Below, piece after piece: positions 33,301 to 43,926 of a DNA stretch of 60,000 bases. The number at the start of each line of letters is the position of its first letter. Position 1 is the stretch's first letter. Source of the DNA: Owenia fusiformis (lineage: Eukaryota > Annelida > Polychaeta > Sabellida > Oweniidae); assembly GCA_903813345.2 (NCBI GenBank), contig CAIIXF020000008.1, forward strand, positions 9,329,278-9,389,277. Direction: 5' to 3'. The position numbers were made by a program, and so were the translations under genes. The notes beneath the pieces are model-generated. The model worked only from the letters and a program-made list of their open reading frames with translations, made no database searches and was not told where the DNA came from.

Positions 33301-36300
33301 CATGCATGTTCAACTCACCTTTGTTCAGTGTTGTTATTTCACTTTCAGGGTGAACTTCAGCAATATGGTTAAACCTCTCTTCACCATTCTCAAACTTTTC
33401 GGGACAATACACACAGACCATTGCATCGCCTGCTTCTGAAAATAATAGTGCGCTGATTAATACTGAACTTTTCAGGATAAACATATTGCTCTTTCCATAG
33501 CTCTCACTTCAAGTTCAAAATATAAACATCATCAAATGTTTTTTAATCAGTACTTTTACTGTAGCTATGGATCTGAGAGTAGCTGGTAAAAATGGCGATA
33601 GATGTAATACTATCGAGTAAGAAAGAAAAATGTTTGCTGTATTAGCAATCAGTGAACTAATGCCCAACTTAAGTTAATTTTCATTTGTTTTTGTAATTTT
33701 TAGTGTTTCTGTCAAGAGATACTCCATAGTATAATTGCATGCATAACCAATGTAGGAGAAAATCTAAAAAACAATTTCATGATTTTAGCAAATCAATATC
33801 TCAAATATTATTTCTTAACAACAAATGAAAGACTGCTATAATTTCATTACCTTTCATCAAGTATTTCATTTCTATCGCTAGCCCCAATGGTTTCTCAGTA
33901 GCAATTTCATCTGGATCAATCTCACTGTCACTATCACTGTACAGTTCCTCTAGTATTTCCTCTTCTTCTCCATCGACCTCATCATCAGCAACTTCAAAGT
34001 CATCAATATTGCCATTTTCTTGATTCTCCATTTCTTTCTTCTTAGCTTGATTTTTGCGAAGTTTTTCAAGGGCCCTTTCCTTTTGTTTTTTCCGTTTGGC
34101 CTTTATCACTGATTTAGGCACCCATTCATAATCTTTCTTTTTTTCTGTAAATTAAAATCAGTATTTCACTAAATGGATTCATTTGGGTAATTTATTTTAT
34201 TCAAAACATGACATGACATGAAAGTGAGAACATTTAATTTTGAGTCATGCTGTGATGGTATAAATGTTGCATTTTGAACAACACCACCATGTTATTTAAC
34301 CTCTCGAAACCACTCTTTGTTGAAACCAATATTTGTTTATTCTCAAATTACATGATTTAAAGGCCCCTGATACACAGTGTACATACATATTTATAAAGTT
34401 AAAACCACTTTTATTATATAATTTATACATGTATTTTGCTTATATTGTAGTCTAACCCAATGCTATCAAAATGTAATATGTGAAACTTTGTTTTTAAATT
34501 TCAAAAATAAAAAATAAAAATCTCTAAAATAACTTTTAAAATCTTGAAAAATAATATATGAGTGATAAAAACATATTTTCAAACATTAGAGGGGGCCTTT
34601 AAGGATAATTTAGGACAACTCATGACTCACGTTTCATGATTTTTTTATATAATAAAGCCCTCTTTTTCTGTTCTGGAGTCTCCTGAGGTCTTCCTTTATT
34701 TTTACTATAATATGAAGGAGGTAGTGGTGTTACTATCCCAGGAAGCAGCTCTTGTGTGTTACTTTTTCTTGTTGCATATCTATGTATTGAAAAATATTCA
34801 TAATTATACAACTGGTGGCGAACTCCAATGCAGTGTCTCGGTATAGACACTGCGGCGGGCAGATTATGGAATCCCCAAAATTTGGGGAAGATAGTCCCCC
34901 TTTTTGTCACAGATGTACTTGATTTTCATACAACTTATAAAATATATGTTCTTTTATGTTCACCAATCATTATTTTGTCAAAACATTCCAAAATTATTGA
35001 AATATGAGAAGAAATCACCGCGGAAGGAATTCTGAGTAAAAGTTTTGTTGATAATAGTTTACCGCACGTGTTGTTTATTTGTTAATACACGCAATTCAAC
35101 CAATGAAATTGTCTAAATTTTACAATCACGCGACCTGAGCATGGGACTAGAACCAATCACGTCAGTTGTTTATTACGAAGTTACCATGCTTACGATGAGA
35201 TACCTGCCCGCCGCAGTGATATTATCACTGCACGGGAGTTCGAACTGGTGGTCCAAACATGGATTATATGAATAATATCACTGGCGGATCCTGGAGCTAA
35301 TAAGGGGGACCCATATTTCAAATTCTACAAAATTTTGGGCCCCAAGATTCTAGAACCAAAAAATTGGGCCCATTTTTTGAGGCCCAACGAAATTTTCTGG
35401 GACAAAGATTTTTGAGGTCCCTTAAAAAATTCTTGGCCCACCCAAGGCCCCGCCCCCTGGATCCGCCAGTGAATGCATTGTTATCAAGTGAACAGATAGG
35501 GCCCAACACCATTATTCCTACTATTTATGTGGTAATAATAGGCTCCATTCTATTGTGAATCCTTTAGCTTTCACCAGTAATTATAAACAGCGAGAAAGCC
35601 TTATATTAATATTTTTTAGCAAGTATTTCCCCCAAGAATTATTCCTAATATAATAACTGTAGAATGGGTTAATTTGGAGATTTTGCCATTTTTGCCATAT
35701 TGGCAGCTACTTAATTTGGCAAACTCTTTAGGTTTGGACATTGCTCTGATGCCACATCCATATACACTGGAACAAATTACAAATTGTTACACCTATTCCT
35801 TCAATTCAACTACTATATCTAGTAATTTATTTATGAAGCAACTCTCCTGACCCAATTTGGAAGTGTAAAGATGTAAATTGGCAATTTTTTCAATTTCGCC
35901 AAATTTAAGCAAATTAACCCAATCTACAGTATATTATGTTGTTTTAAGGCAACAATAGGCCAAGTTCGCTCTTGAATGTAGAGGGTAATGGCTTCACAAT
36001 CTATTTCATACCTGGTCTGTTTAGGTTGTTCGCTACGTTCAGCGTTAATACAAGTAATAATCATTGGATTTTGAGTTGATTCAGGTTTTGTGTCATCTTG
36101 AACTCCTGACAATTTTTCTGAAACATACAATATGTAAAACTGTGATACTAATAGCATGAACTCAAAACATAGAGTATGTTATATGAAGAACCACATTACT
36201 AATACTATAAATTATGTACTAATGCCTGGGTCACATTTGCTCCGATCCATCGGCCGGCGCCTGGCCGATTGAGGGTTTTGTTCAAAATTGTATTCAGTTT

Positions 36301-37656
36301 GGTAGTCTTGCTCAAAGACTGTATCCCCCCATTACCTAGAGAAGGATAAAGGGGGGGAGTACAGGGTCTTTAAAGCAAGACTATCAGTTTGGAACCAAAT
36401 ACTCAATCGCCCGGGCGCCGGCTGATGAATCGCAGCAAATGTGACCAAGGTATAAAGGAGCAACAATCACAATCAATATAAATGCATCTAAACCCATGTT
36501 GATTTCAATGTTGATCCTTTCAAAAAAGTTCAAAAGTTTTATAAAGTAAATGCTTAGATTTTCAGGTTATTTGACAAAAAATGAAAGAGAGGAGATCTAT
36601 ACCCATTTTTCAAATATATTGAATTTGGACATTTTCATTACTTTCCATATACACTTCAGCAATTTCAGCAAATGAACATGTTAAGACAGGTTTCAACTGA
36701 CCTTGATCAGGTTTCAATTCATCTTTCTGCACTTCTTCATCCATAATGGGTGACATTGTCATTTCATCATCATTGTAATCAATCTCAGATTCATCATCGT
36801 AACCTGCAGTTTCTTCAGGAATAAGAATTACGGACTGGTTCCTAATTAGCTCAGGGTATCTGTCAGTTATGTCTTCAAGTATTATAACAGCTTTCATATT
36901 ATTCTCATATTTCATCACCTTGGAACTTGGAATCAATAATTCTGGTAGTAATCCATTATCAGAAGAGTTTATCCTTTGTGGTGTGAATCCGATTTGATTA
37001 CAATGCCGTTTTCTTGTATTATCATGCTTACTCAAAATATCATCTTCCTTGGTTTTACAACTAGATTTGATATCAGACTCAGATTTGATCACCTTATCGG
37101 CCAAAACAATTGTATCTGCTGGTCTATTCTCAATAATTTTGATCCCACTATTTTCGGGCTGAGGCTCCGTGAAGTCAGAAACATCATTGAATATTGTGGA
37201 ATGAAATATTGGATTATGTAGTTTTTGTTTCACTGTTATAGTTTTTTCTTCAACATCTGGGGTCTCATCTTTGATAGGAATTGCATTGCCTTCTATCAGT
37301 GGCGCCATTACTGCTTTCAAGTCCTCAATTTCTAGGTATTGTGCCAGTAAATAAATTGCACCTATACACTGATTCTCTACTACAATCATCTGCCCATAGA
37401 TGAAGTTCATAACATGCCGTAAGACAGCAGGTGTGATCTGTGGCATCTGTATTGCAACAATATTATCCTTGTTACATAACATTTCTGCTGTCTTACAAAA
37501 CGAATACACGATAGCCTTATGGGCAGTCAGTTTTGAGTTGTCTGGTAACTGAAATGTGATGTCACAGAACTTCTCGTCATACTGCAGATCAATAATGCGT
37601 GACCTGAAGTCGTGGTTCGTAAGGCTATGAAGCTTGGCTCTACTGTTCATCATCAT
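30366..37656 (-). CDS. BTB-C2H2 zinc finger protein with 10-residue repeat tail
   Basis: Six coding exons join in phase: 36642-37656, 36012-36117, 34631-34779, 33851-34144, 33319-33435 and 30366-32497 (1270 aa). Residues of about 24-120 are a BTB/POZ domain (FCDITFQLPDNSKLTAHKAI, MNFIYGQM). A long acidic/basic linker follows, with an EEEEILEELYSDSDSEIDPD stretch. One C2H2 finger is in exon 5 (VCVYCPEKF...HIAEVH) and about 13 more in the last exon, up to residue 955 or so. Residues of about 1070-1197 are tandem 10-residue repeats of the type NTGPLMNSVT. BTB-C2H2 proteins are usually nuclear, DNA-binding, dimerising regulators. I do not recognise a specific orthologue. Start: first of three consecutive ATGs, just inside an exon that begins at 37680 after an acceptor, so 5' UTR exon(s) lie upstream. 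Confidence 0.9.
30590..30970 (-). repeat. Coding minisatellite, 30-bp unit
   Basis: About 12-13 units of 30 bp, plus-strand consensus GGGGCCAGTATTTGTGACTG followed by AATTCATAAG, in frame within the last exon of the BTB-zinc finger gene. Units keep the frame, apart from one copy that is one codon shorter. The long opposite-strand frame at 30700-31017 is only the complement of this array. Confidence 0.9.
32691..33176 (+). mobile_element. Deleted Tc1/mariner-superfamily element
   Basis: Terminal inverted repeats starting CAGGGTGACACAAAA with TA on both sides (32689-32690, 33177-33178). A second inverted pair (TGTCCTTTGGCACATTTAAA) sits further in. The plus strand encodes a transposase scrap, SPDISPPDFYIWGYLKDHVY, typical of the region around the last catalytic acidic residue in this superfamily. 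It lies between exons 5 and 6 of the BTB-zinc finger gene. Confidence 0.85.
34819..35242. mobile_element. MITE with 9-bp duplication, Mutator-like
   Basis: Ends CGAACTCC / GGAGTTCG with internal hairpins (GCAGTGTCTCGGTATAGACA then CTGC on the left, GCAGTGATATTATCACTGC on the right). AACTGGTGG is duplicated exactly at 34810-34818 and 35243-35251. A 9-bp duplication is characteristic of Mutator-like elements. Lies in an intron of the BTB-zinc finger gene. A fragment of the family is near 8310. Confidence 0.85.
35279..35471. mobile_element. CACTGGCGGATCC-ended MITE
   Basis: CACTGGCGGATCCTGGAG and CCTGGATCCGCCAGTG are inverted ends of a 193-bp element. Inner GGGCCC / GGCCCC-rich arms also pair (AATTTTGGGCCCC... 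with GGGCCCATTTTTTG and TTCTTGGCCC). No clear target duplication. Lies in a BTB-zinc finger gene intron. Confidence 0.75.
35657..35929. mobile_element. CTGTAGAATGGGTTA-ended MITE, copy 2
   Basis: Ends CTGTAGAATGGGTTAATTTG and AAATTAACCCAATCTACAG, with TA at the right and TA(A) at the left. Same family as 24929-25447 but half the length. It lies just downstream of an exon boundary of the BTB-zinc finger gene. Confidence 0.75.
36225..36450. mobile_element. GC-rich-ended MITE with nested TAGTCTTG element
   Basis: Ends GGGTCACATTTGCTCCGAT and, in reverse complement, GGTCACATTTGCTGCGAT continue into GGCCGGCGCC-type arms. Inside (about 36302-36388) is a copy of the TAGTCTTG element with C-run/G-run arms. 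Lies in the first coding intron of the BTB-zinc finger gene. Confidence 0.7.
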
Positions 37657-37680
37657 CTTTGCATTGAGAATGCAGTTTTT

Positions 37681-38057
37681 CTGAAAATTATAGACAAAGA
37701 ATCTGTTACAGCAACACACTTCTGACTGCAAATTCAATTCATAATTGATTTTTCCTTGGTACACAGATTGTGGGAGTTGTCCGATTCTTGGACTATAGTC
37801 CTGAGAACATTCCTATATGTTGTCTGTATGATTACAATATTGGGAAATTTGGCACTTATAACTGACAAACCTCATATTCCTGAGTATTTTATAATTCTTT
37901 TTACAAAAACCTGTAATGATTTCAAGAAGAGGAGGGAAAACCCCAGAGTTTTGGAGATGACAGACATAATTATGTCTCTTGCTTACCACTTCATTTGACA
38001 GAATTTTCACTGGCTAGTTTGCATGTTTTAATAGTTAGCGTACACCTTTCTTTATAT
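37681..38057. repeat. 5' flank of BTB-zinc finger gene with a half foldback element
   Basis: About 37785-37915 resembles one arm of the foldback element at 38697-39253 (both contain GGACTATAGTCCTG..AAC and a GAGTATTTTATAATTCTTTT-like or GGGTATTTTAGCATTCTTTT segment). It lies directly upstream of the 5'-most located exon. Confidence 0.55.
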
Positions 38058-38339
38058 CAGGCCTGTCAACTTGGGGACACCTTAAATGAGTGACTTACAA
38101 ATGTTGAACCAATATAGGGACAAATGCGTAACATATATGCAATTCGCATTTCAGCATTCGTTATTTTGGATGTATCAGCGTTCATTTTTTGATGTCCTTC
38201 TCTGGAAATATTTTTGCTTGACAACAATCAGAAAAAAAAAAATGTGCATTTGCATGACATATTCTGTCTAGCAAAAAAACTGGCGTGACTTCAATTTCTT
38301 CAGTAAATGTGTGACAATTATACGCGGTTGACAGGCCTG
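38058..38339. mobile_element. CAGGCCTGTCAA-ended hAT-like MITE, copy B
   Basis: Perfect ends CAGGCCTGTCAACTTGG on the left and GGTTGACAGGCCTG on the right, the same family as 7928-8259 in opposite orientation. It is 282 bp with no coding capacity. No convincing target duplication remains. Confidence 0.8.
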
Positions 38340-38573
38340 TTATCTCGATGTGAAATGACAATGTACTTATTTAAAATTAATTAACATGCTAGAAATTATT
38401 CAAATTAACTTGTTATCATTTGAAGCGTGTTTATAAAATTTTCAAATCTTAGTTGAATGGTGTAGTTTGTCTGTCGATTTGACCTATCAGCGACAATGTC
38501 TTCTCCGTTCACATTATGTCTTCTTTGAACCCTTGGGTTTCCCTAATCGGTATCCAAAAATTTCAGACTAGAG

Positions 38574-39445
38574 CAGCCCTGTCAACCCTCACGCATTAGG
38601 CGTGATTGTCACGCATTAGGCGTGATTGTCACATATTAGGCGTGATTGTCACGCATTTGCTGGAAAAATAGAAATCACAAATCAATTTAGCCTGTATTTA
38701 TCCCGTGCCAGGACTATAGTCCTGCGAACGTCTTATTCTTTTGCCTGTACGATCACAACTTGGGAGAATTATCTACGCCCCTTACACTTAAGATACCTAC
38801 TTCAATAGATTCCTGGGTATTTTAGCATTCTTTTCGTGTAGTTGAATCCACAATTGTTTGGGTATATCGGCAGAATTGGAACATTTTTCTTTTTCATCGA
38901 GAGATATTCCATCACTTTCCAAGATGGCGGTTGGATTTAAAAGGGGATTCCCCGTTTGACTGACCCGGAAGTGGGCCGGATAACCAATAAATGGAGGAAT
39001 TTGCCGGTTGAAATAAGTTAAATATTACACGCAAATTTTACGATCAAAAACGAAAATTTCTTGGTTCTGCCGATAAACCCACACAATTGTGGATTCAACT
39101 ACAGGAAAAGAATGCTAAAATACCAAGGAATCTATTGAAATAGGTATCTTAAGTGTAAGAAGCGTAGAAAATTCTCCCATGTTGTAATCGTACAGGCAAA
39201 AGAATAAGACGTTCGCAAGACTAGAACGTAGAGATAGTCTTGGAACGAGATAAAGCCTGTATATGATCAAATATCACGCAAATCACGCATTTTATCGTTT
39301 TTTATAAAATGCTGATATGGTAGAATTCCGAGCGGTGAAAAAAAGCGAAGGCATTCCATTCGGTCTTTGCACGCGATTGCTGTTTATGTCACGCATTTGG
39401 TCCAAAATATGTTTATGTATCACGCATTTCGAAAATTTTTGCGTC
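38574..39445. mobile_element. Truncated relative of the hAT-like family
   Basis: Starts CAGCCCTGTCAACCCTCACG, then three tandem units of TCACGCATTAGGCGTGATTG (one with ACATATTAGG). Sequence with TCACGCAAATCACGC and GTCACGCATTTGG resumes after the nested foldback and continues to about 39445. The matching right end (TTGACAGG) is missing, so this copy is truncated. Confidence 0.6.
38697..39253. mobile_element. Foldback element nested in the hAT-like copy
   Basis: About 557 bp with arms near 190 bp. TTTATC at the left and GATAA(A) at the right are flanked by AGCCTGTA at 38689-38696 and 39254-39261, a 7- to 8-bp duplication. The shared inner segments include GAATCCACAATTG and CAATTGTGGATTC. No coding capacity. 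Confidence 0.82.
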
Positions 39446-39547
39446 TGGTTTTAGGGGCCCACAAAATTATTTTCTGCGCAAGCACGGAAAATATTTAATG
39501 ACTCAAATTTGGGGCCCCCTTGTTAGCTTTTGGATCGCTGTTGTTTT

Positions 39548-39772
39548 TTATTTTTGGGACAGTTCATCTTGAGTAGCACTGCCACCGGGAGATCGTATAA
39601 ACCGATGAATATACTCACACATTACACCATGATATTTGCAATCATTCATGAACCGTCTTCTCTCCATCGTATAGCAGTAAACTGACGTCGCAAATAGGCC
39701 TAAATAAAATTTCTGCAAAAAACTGAAGAGGAGCACTACGATAAAAATACGATCGCTCGTAATGTTGAGCAT
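39548..39772 (-). CDS. Small secreted or membrane protein candidate (uncharacterised)
   Basis: A 74-residue intact frame starting at ATG 39772 and ending TAA. Residues of about 8-33 are hydrophobic (IFIVVLLFSFLQKFYLGLF), compatible with a signal peptide or anchor. The rest is basic with RRRFMNDCKYHGVMCEYIHR, giving a Cys-x6-Cys spacing, and ends in a polar tail. AATAAA overlaps the stop. No family is recognised, and it sits in repeat-rich DNA, so it may be a chance frame or one exon of an unseen gene. Confidence 0.3.
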   Translation of the reverse strand: MLNITSDRIFIVVLLFSFLQKFYLGLFATSVYCYTMERRRFMNDCKYHGVMCEYIHRFIRSPGGSATQDELSQK

Positions 39773-39949
39773 TATGACTTATTTAAGTGAAAGCTAATTA
39801 AAACATGTTTTTGAACTTTACCGTAGCATCAGTTAACAATTTATCCCAAATGGACTATGATCAAAAAATCTGCTTATTATGTATGAGTTATATGAAAAAT
39901 AAACTTGAAATACACGAAATACTAAATATATGATAGCGAACACGTGCAA

Positions 39950-40078
39950 AACCACTCGTTCGGTTTTTATGTGCAAAATGTAGAACATGCTTCCGGTGGA
40001 AAAGTTTTACCCATCCGAAGTCTAATAGACTTTTACACGTCAAATCGAACTACTATCGAGATTCTACAGTTGTGAAGT
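39950..40078 (+). other. Possible 5' UTR exon of the CCDC9-like gene
   Basis: A relatively CG-rich stretch ending in a strong donor, TTGTGAA|GTAAGTATT at 40078/40079. The first coding exon at 45092 starts after an acceptor, so an upstream non-coding exon is required; this is the best candidate seen. Confidence 0.3.
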
Positions 40079-40395
40079 AAGTATTGTGTTATTTTCCTAA
40101 ATTTTGCAATATTTTTACCCTCTAGTTCGAGCCGTACGAAGCTTATCTCAATTGAGATATCTTTGGAATTTTTTGGGTCGGCAACCATTTTGGCATTTTG
40201 TTTCTTTTTCAATCCATGTATTTCATTTCAGGTAATTTGGTCTAGACCGCATTCGAAAACTAGAGCGTGTTGATTAGCAATGACTACCTTATGGTTTGCA
40301 AGCAAAACTAACATAACCATTTGCAATGTTTTGCCGTCTTCATCTATCAACATACTGAGTCAAAAAAACCTACAGAGCAGGGTTACCAAAAATTG

Positions 40396-41249
40396 CCCCC
40401 ATAAATGTGGGGTTATTTTGAGGTTTTTTGATATTTCGGACATTTGTTTCTCAAAATAACCCCACAAATTTAAGGCTTTGATTCTTTGCGGTTTTTTCAC
40501 ATGATTTGAAGATTCAAGTTCTGACAATATCGGCATTTTCCTTACCTTTTTTCTTGTCTTCTGTGAAGAATATTCTTTTTCCAATGTAATCAGCGATCGA
40601 TCAGTCGAAACAATGCTTTATAACTGGAACAATTTGCTGTAATATTTGACTCTCGAAATCTATTCAAATTTTGGCCATTTTCGCGCGTTGCATTTTGGGA
40701 GGAATTATGTGGTAGATGGGAAACTTAACAGTGCCAAACGAAATTACCTGTCAAATTAATAACAAAATCATTGCTTATGCCTAAGTTCAGGAAAACAAAG
40801 GCTGTAGACGTTACAGCGGCCAAACTTGAGATTGACAGTACTTTTTATACACCCCAGAAGGTGAAAATCATTTTTCAAAATTTCTCTCCATTTTTACTTT
40901 TGGATTTCGTATTCACGCGAAATTTGTTATTTAGATAAAAAATATCGACTGCACATGAAATTTGAAAAACTTTTTTAGAAATATCTGTTATCCGTATTAA
41001 ATCGTCATTACAAGAATGAATACAACACTTAGAGGGCTATATTTGGTAGCATGTTGAAGATTAATGTCTTGTCGATATGAAAAACATAAAAAGGTGAGTA
41101 AATTCTAATAATATTAGTACAAATTCTATGTGTATGCTATTGTTTAGCAAATCCCCAAAGAATCAAAGCTTTTAACTTTGTGGGGTTATTTTGAGTAACA
41201 AATGTCCTAAATATTAAAAATCCTCAAAATAACCCCACATTTATGGGGG
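40396..41249. mobile_element. Foldback element with AACCCCACA-rich arms
   Basis: CCCCCATAAATGTGGGGTTA at the left and its complement at the right (41230-41249) begin arms of about 120 bp. Each arm has an inner palindrome of AAATAACCCCACA type. TACCAAAAAT flanks at 40384-40393 and 41250-41259 give a probable duplication of about 9-10 bp. No coding capacity. Confidence 0.8.
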
Positions 41250-41984
41250 TACCAAAAATGGGAGCAATCCATCCACTATATTTAGTTGCTGAGAAATTTG
41301 AAGAATTTGTGAAACAGGGCTTCCAGTAACGTATCCTCCCGGAATTTGATGAAGGGACTCATAAATAAATTTTAATGATCCATCCCTTGGACCAATAAAT
41401 GGAACCTCACAGAGATTGCCCCTAGTGAAATTTTCATAAAAAATATATGCATTGATAACTCAAATACCAGTGGACAGATTTGGTTCAAATTTTATATTCT
41501 TACAGGCTAATGCCTCGAGATAAAGGAGCTCTGCTCAAAAAATTCAAGAAGATAGCTAGAGTCCATTCACTGTTTAATTGTGTCAGTAAAACCTAAAATA
41601 AGAAATCAAAATATCATTATTCAATAATATATCGAAAAATATATTCCTATTGTACATGAATGACACTTGTATATCTTGGATTGCTTCTAGTTTGGCTTAT
41701 AAAGTGTGTGGCCTCTTATATTTGGATGCGTCTCTCCCATGTTATTTTCAATAAGATTAACATGGCTGAAATTCTTCAAATTACAAGAGGGCACAGGCTT
41801 ATATAGCACAAAAAACTAAAAAATCTGAAATAAACAAATGTCATTCATGTACAATATGAACATACTTTTCCATATATTATTGCACAATGGTCTTCCAATT
41901 TCTTATTTTTGGGGTTCTACTGACGCAATAAAACAGTGAAATGGACTCTACTATTACATACCTGCCAACCTCTCAGAGTCCTGT

Positions 41985-42445
41985 CTTTTTTTAAAAAAAC
42001 AGGACAATCCAGGAGATATTTTGCAAAAAACAGGAGAAAAATAGGAGACTTTTACTGAAAAAAAAACAGGAGAAAACAGGAGACTTCTTTTAAAAAACAG
42101 GAGAAAACAAGAGACTTTCAGTCTAAACAGGAGATTTTCTTTAAAAAACAGGAGAAAACAGGAGACTTCTTTTATAAAACAGGAGAAAACAGGAGGTTTC
42201 TTTTAGAAAACAAGTTACCACCTAAAAAACAGGAGAAAACAGGAGATTTTCAGTCTAAACAGGAGATTTTCTTTAAATACAGGAGAAAACAATTTATTTT
42301 AAAAGCATGAGAAAACAGAATGAGATTATCTTTAAAAACAGGAGAAAACAGGGTATTTTCTTTTAAAACAGGAGAAAACAGGATATTTTCCTTAAAAACA
42401 AGAGAAAACAGGATATTTTCTATAAAAACAGGAGACTTCTTTATA
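41985..42445. repeat. Degenerate tandem array of CAGGAGAAAA
   Basis: Roughly 25 copies of AAACAGGAGAAAA with ACTTCTTTTA or TTTTCTTTAA spacers, forming one subterminal region of the element at 41957-43863. The minus-strand frame at 42250-42594 is a translation of this array. Confidence 0.85.
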
Positions 42446-42627
42446 AAACAGTTTAAAACATAGGGAGTATCGGTATCGATGTTGCATCCTGGGAGCCAAT
42501 CCTCCTTGGTCCAGGATGGAAAAACCAAAAAGCTTAGTGAAATGTGACTGATAAATCTCAATCTTTGACAAACTTCAATGGTAAAATAATTCAAACTTAT
42601 TTAACATGATTTCTCTTAATGTATATA

Positions 42628-43330
42628 CAGTAGAACCTGCTAAGTGGAACACCTCTATTAGTGGAACACCTCGCAAGTAGAACGCTTTTTCAAAGTCCCG
42701 TTTTAAAAACCCATTGACTTAATGTTAATTGAACCTCTGTAAGTGGAACACCTCCAAACTTGAACAGTGAACACCCAATATTGAAAAATTAACCTGCTAA
42801 GTGGAACAGTCAATTTCTCATAAATTTCAATATTTCAAAAGAATTAACCTTCTACAGTGCTATCTGGGTATGAAAACAGGTATATAATTGCCAAATTAGG
42901 ATCACCATATAGCAAATTGGATTAACCTCCTCTGTAGAGATCAACATGTCATGGAATCACTAATTAATTTGATAATTAGCAAATTAGGATTTCCTAAGAT
43001 TATCATTCATCAAATTGGATTAATCTCCTGTAGAGATGGATGTTATGCTACCTCTAATTAATACCCCTTGCTGTTTGTTTCAAATAAGTAAGATTAAGAA
43101 TGTCAGTTAAAAACGAATGAATTATTAGCAGTAGGAACAAGTCTTTAAAACTTAATTGCCAAATCTTTGTGCCTGAGACTGGCAGAATGAGGAGGATTAA
43201 GAATGTCAGAAAACAATTTTGGCAGAATGAGGAGAATGACGAATGCCAGATACCTTTTTGAGTAAAACACCTCCTAAGTCGAACGCTTTTTGGCAGAACG
43301 GAGGGTGTTCCACTTACACAGGTTCTACTG
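42628..43330. mobile_element. pogo-like MITE, copy 3 (long)
   Basis: CAGTAGAACCTGCTAAGTGG and CCACTTACACAGGTTCTACTG (read as its complement) bound 703 bp, with TA on both sides. The interior contains two related segments with GCAAATTAGGAT / CAAATTGGATTAA and two with AGATTAAGAATGTCAG. Same family as 22688-22846. Confidence 0.82.
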
Positions 43331-43869
43331 TACATGCTTAATCTTGGTAGGCTTACGCAATCGTGCATAAATAGACAAAATTATTCTTACCCCGTTTCAC
43401 GGACATACTTGCGCAGATTCTTATCGCCTCCACTCGGGAGATTATCTACGTAGTACGCATGCGCTAGGATCGTAATAAAGGATGGATTTGCTCTTACTGA
43501 TTAAAATTGTTGCGCGTGCGCTAATTTCCTTGTTGTTGATTGGACATTTGTATTAGATTACTTTGTTTTTCATGATTAGATGTCGCTGGAGTTAATTGAC
43601 TTATATGTAAGATACTGGAGACGATCGATGAGTACTCGGATTTAAGTTAAAAATCGGGAGGTAGGAGGAAAAAACGGGAGGACACAGACAAAATCGGGGG
43701 ATTTTTACCTAAAACATGCGACGTTTTTTGCAGAAATCGGGAGAAAAAATCGGGAGATGATGAAAAATTACAAAATTAGAAAATCGGAAGATGGCAAAAT
43801 TGCGCAGGAGATGGGTTAAAAAAACAGGAATCTCCCGATTTAAATCGGGAGTTGGCAACTGTGCTATTA

Positions 43870-43926
43870 TCAAAACATTTTTTGTTCGGAGGGATTTGAT
43901 ACTCCGTGGAATTGCTGTTTTCTAGT
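43870..43926 (+). mobile_element. Helitron-like 3' end relic
   Basis: GTTCGGAGGGATTTGATACT, hairpin ACTCCGTGGAAT (43901-43912), then TGCTGTTTT and CTAG-T (43922-43926). It is a decayed version of the end at 7540-7580 and abuts the 6-bp duplication of the neighbouring element. Confidence 0.6.

Larger units (their letters stand above)
41957..43863. mobile_element. TGCCAAC-ended element with CAGGAGAAAA array
   Basis: Left CATACCTGCCAACCTCTC and right (reverse complement) CACAGTTGCCAACTCCCG are imperfect inverted ends. CTATTA lies immediately outside both (41951-41956, 43864-43869), a 6-bp duplication. Each subterminal region is packed with CAGGAG(A) or CGGGAG(A) repeats. A pogo-like MITE is nested at 42628-43330. 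No transposase is seen. In design it mirrors the TCCCGC-repeat element at 4240-6121. Confidence 0.75.

Noticed and set aside
42250-42594. 114-residue minus-strand frame with FSPVFKEN repeats
   Set aside because: It translates the CAGGAGAAAA array of a transposon.
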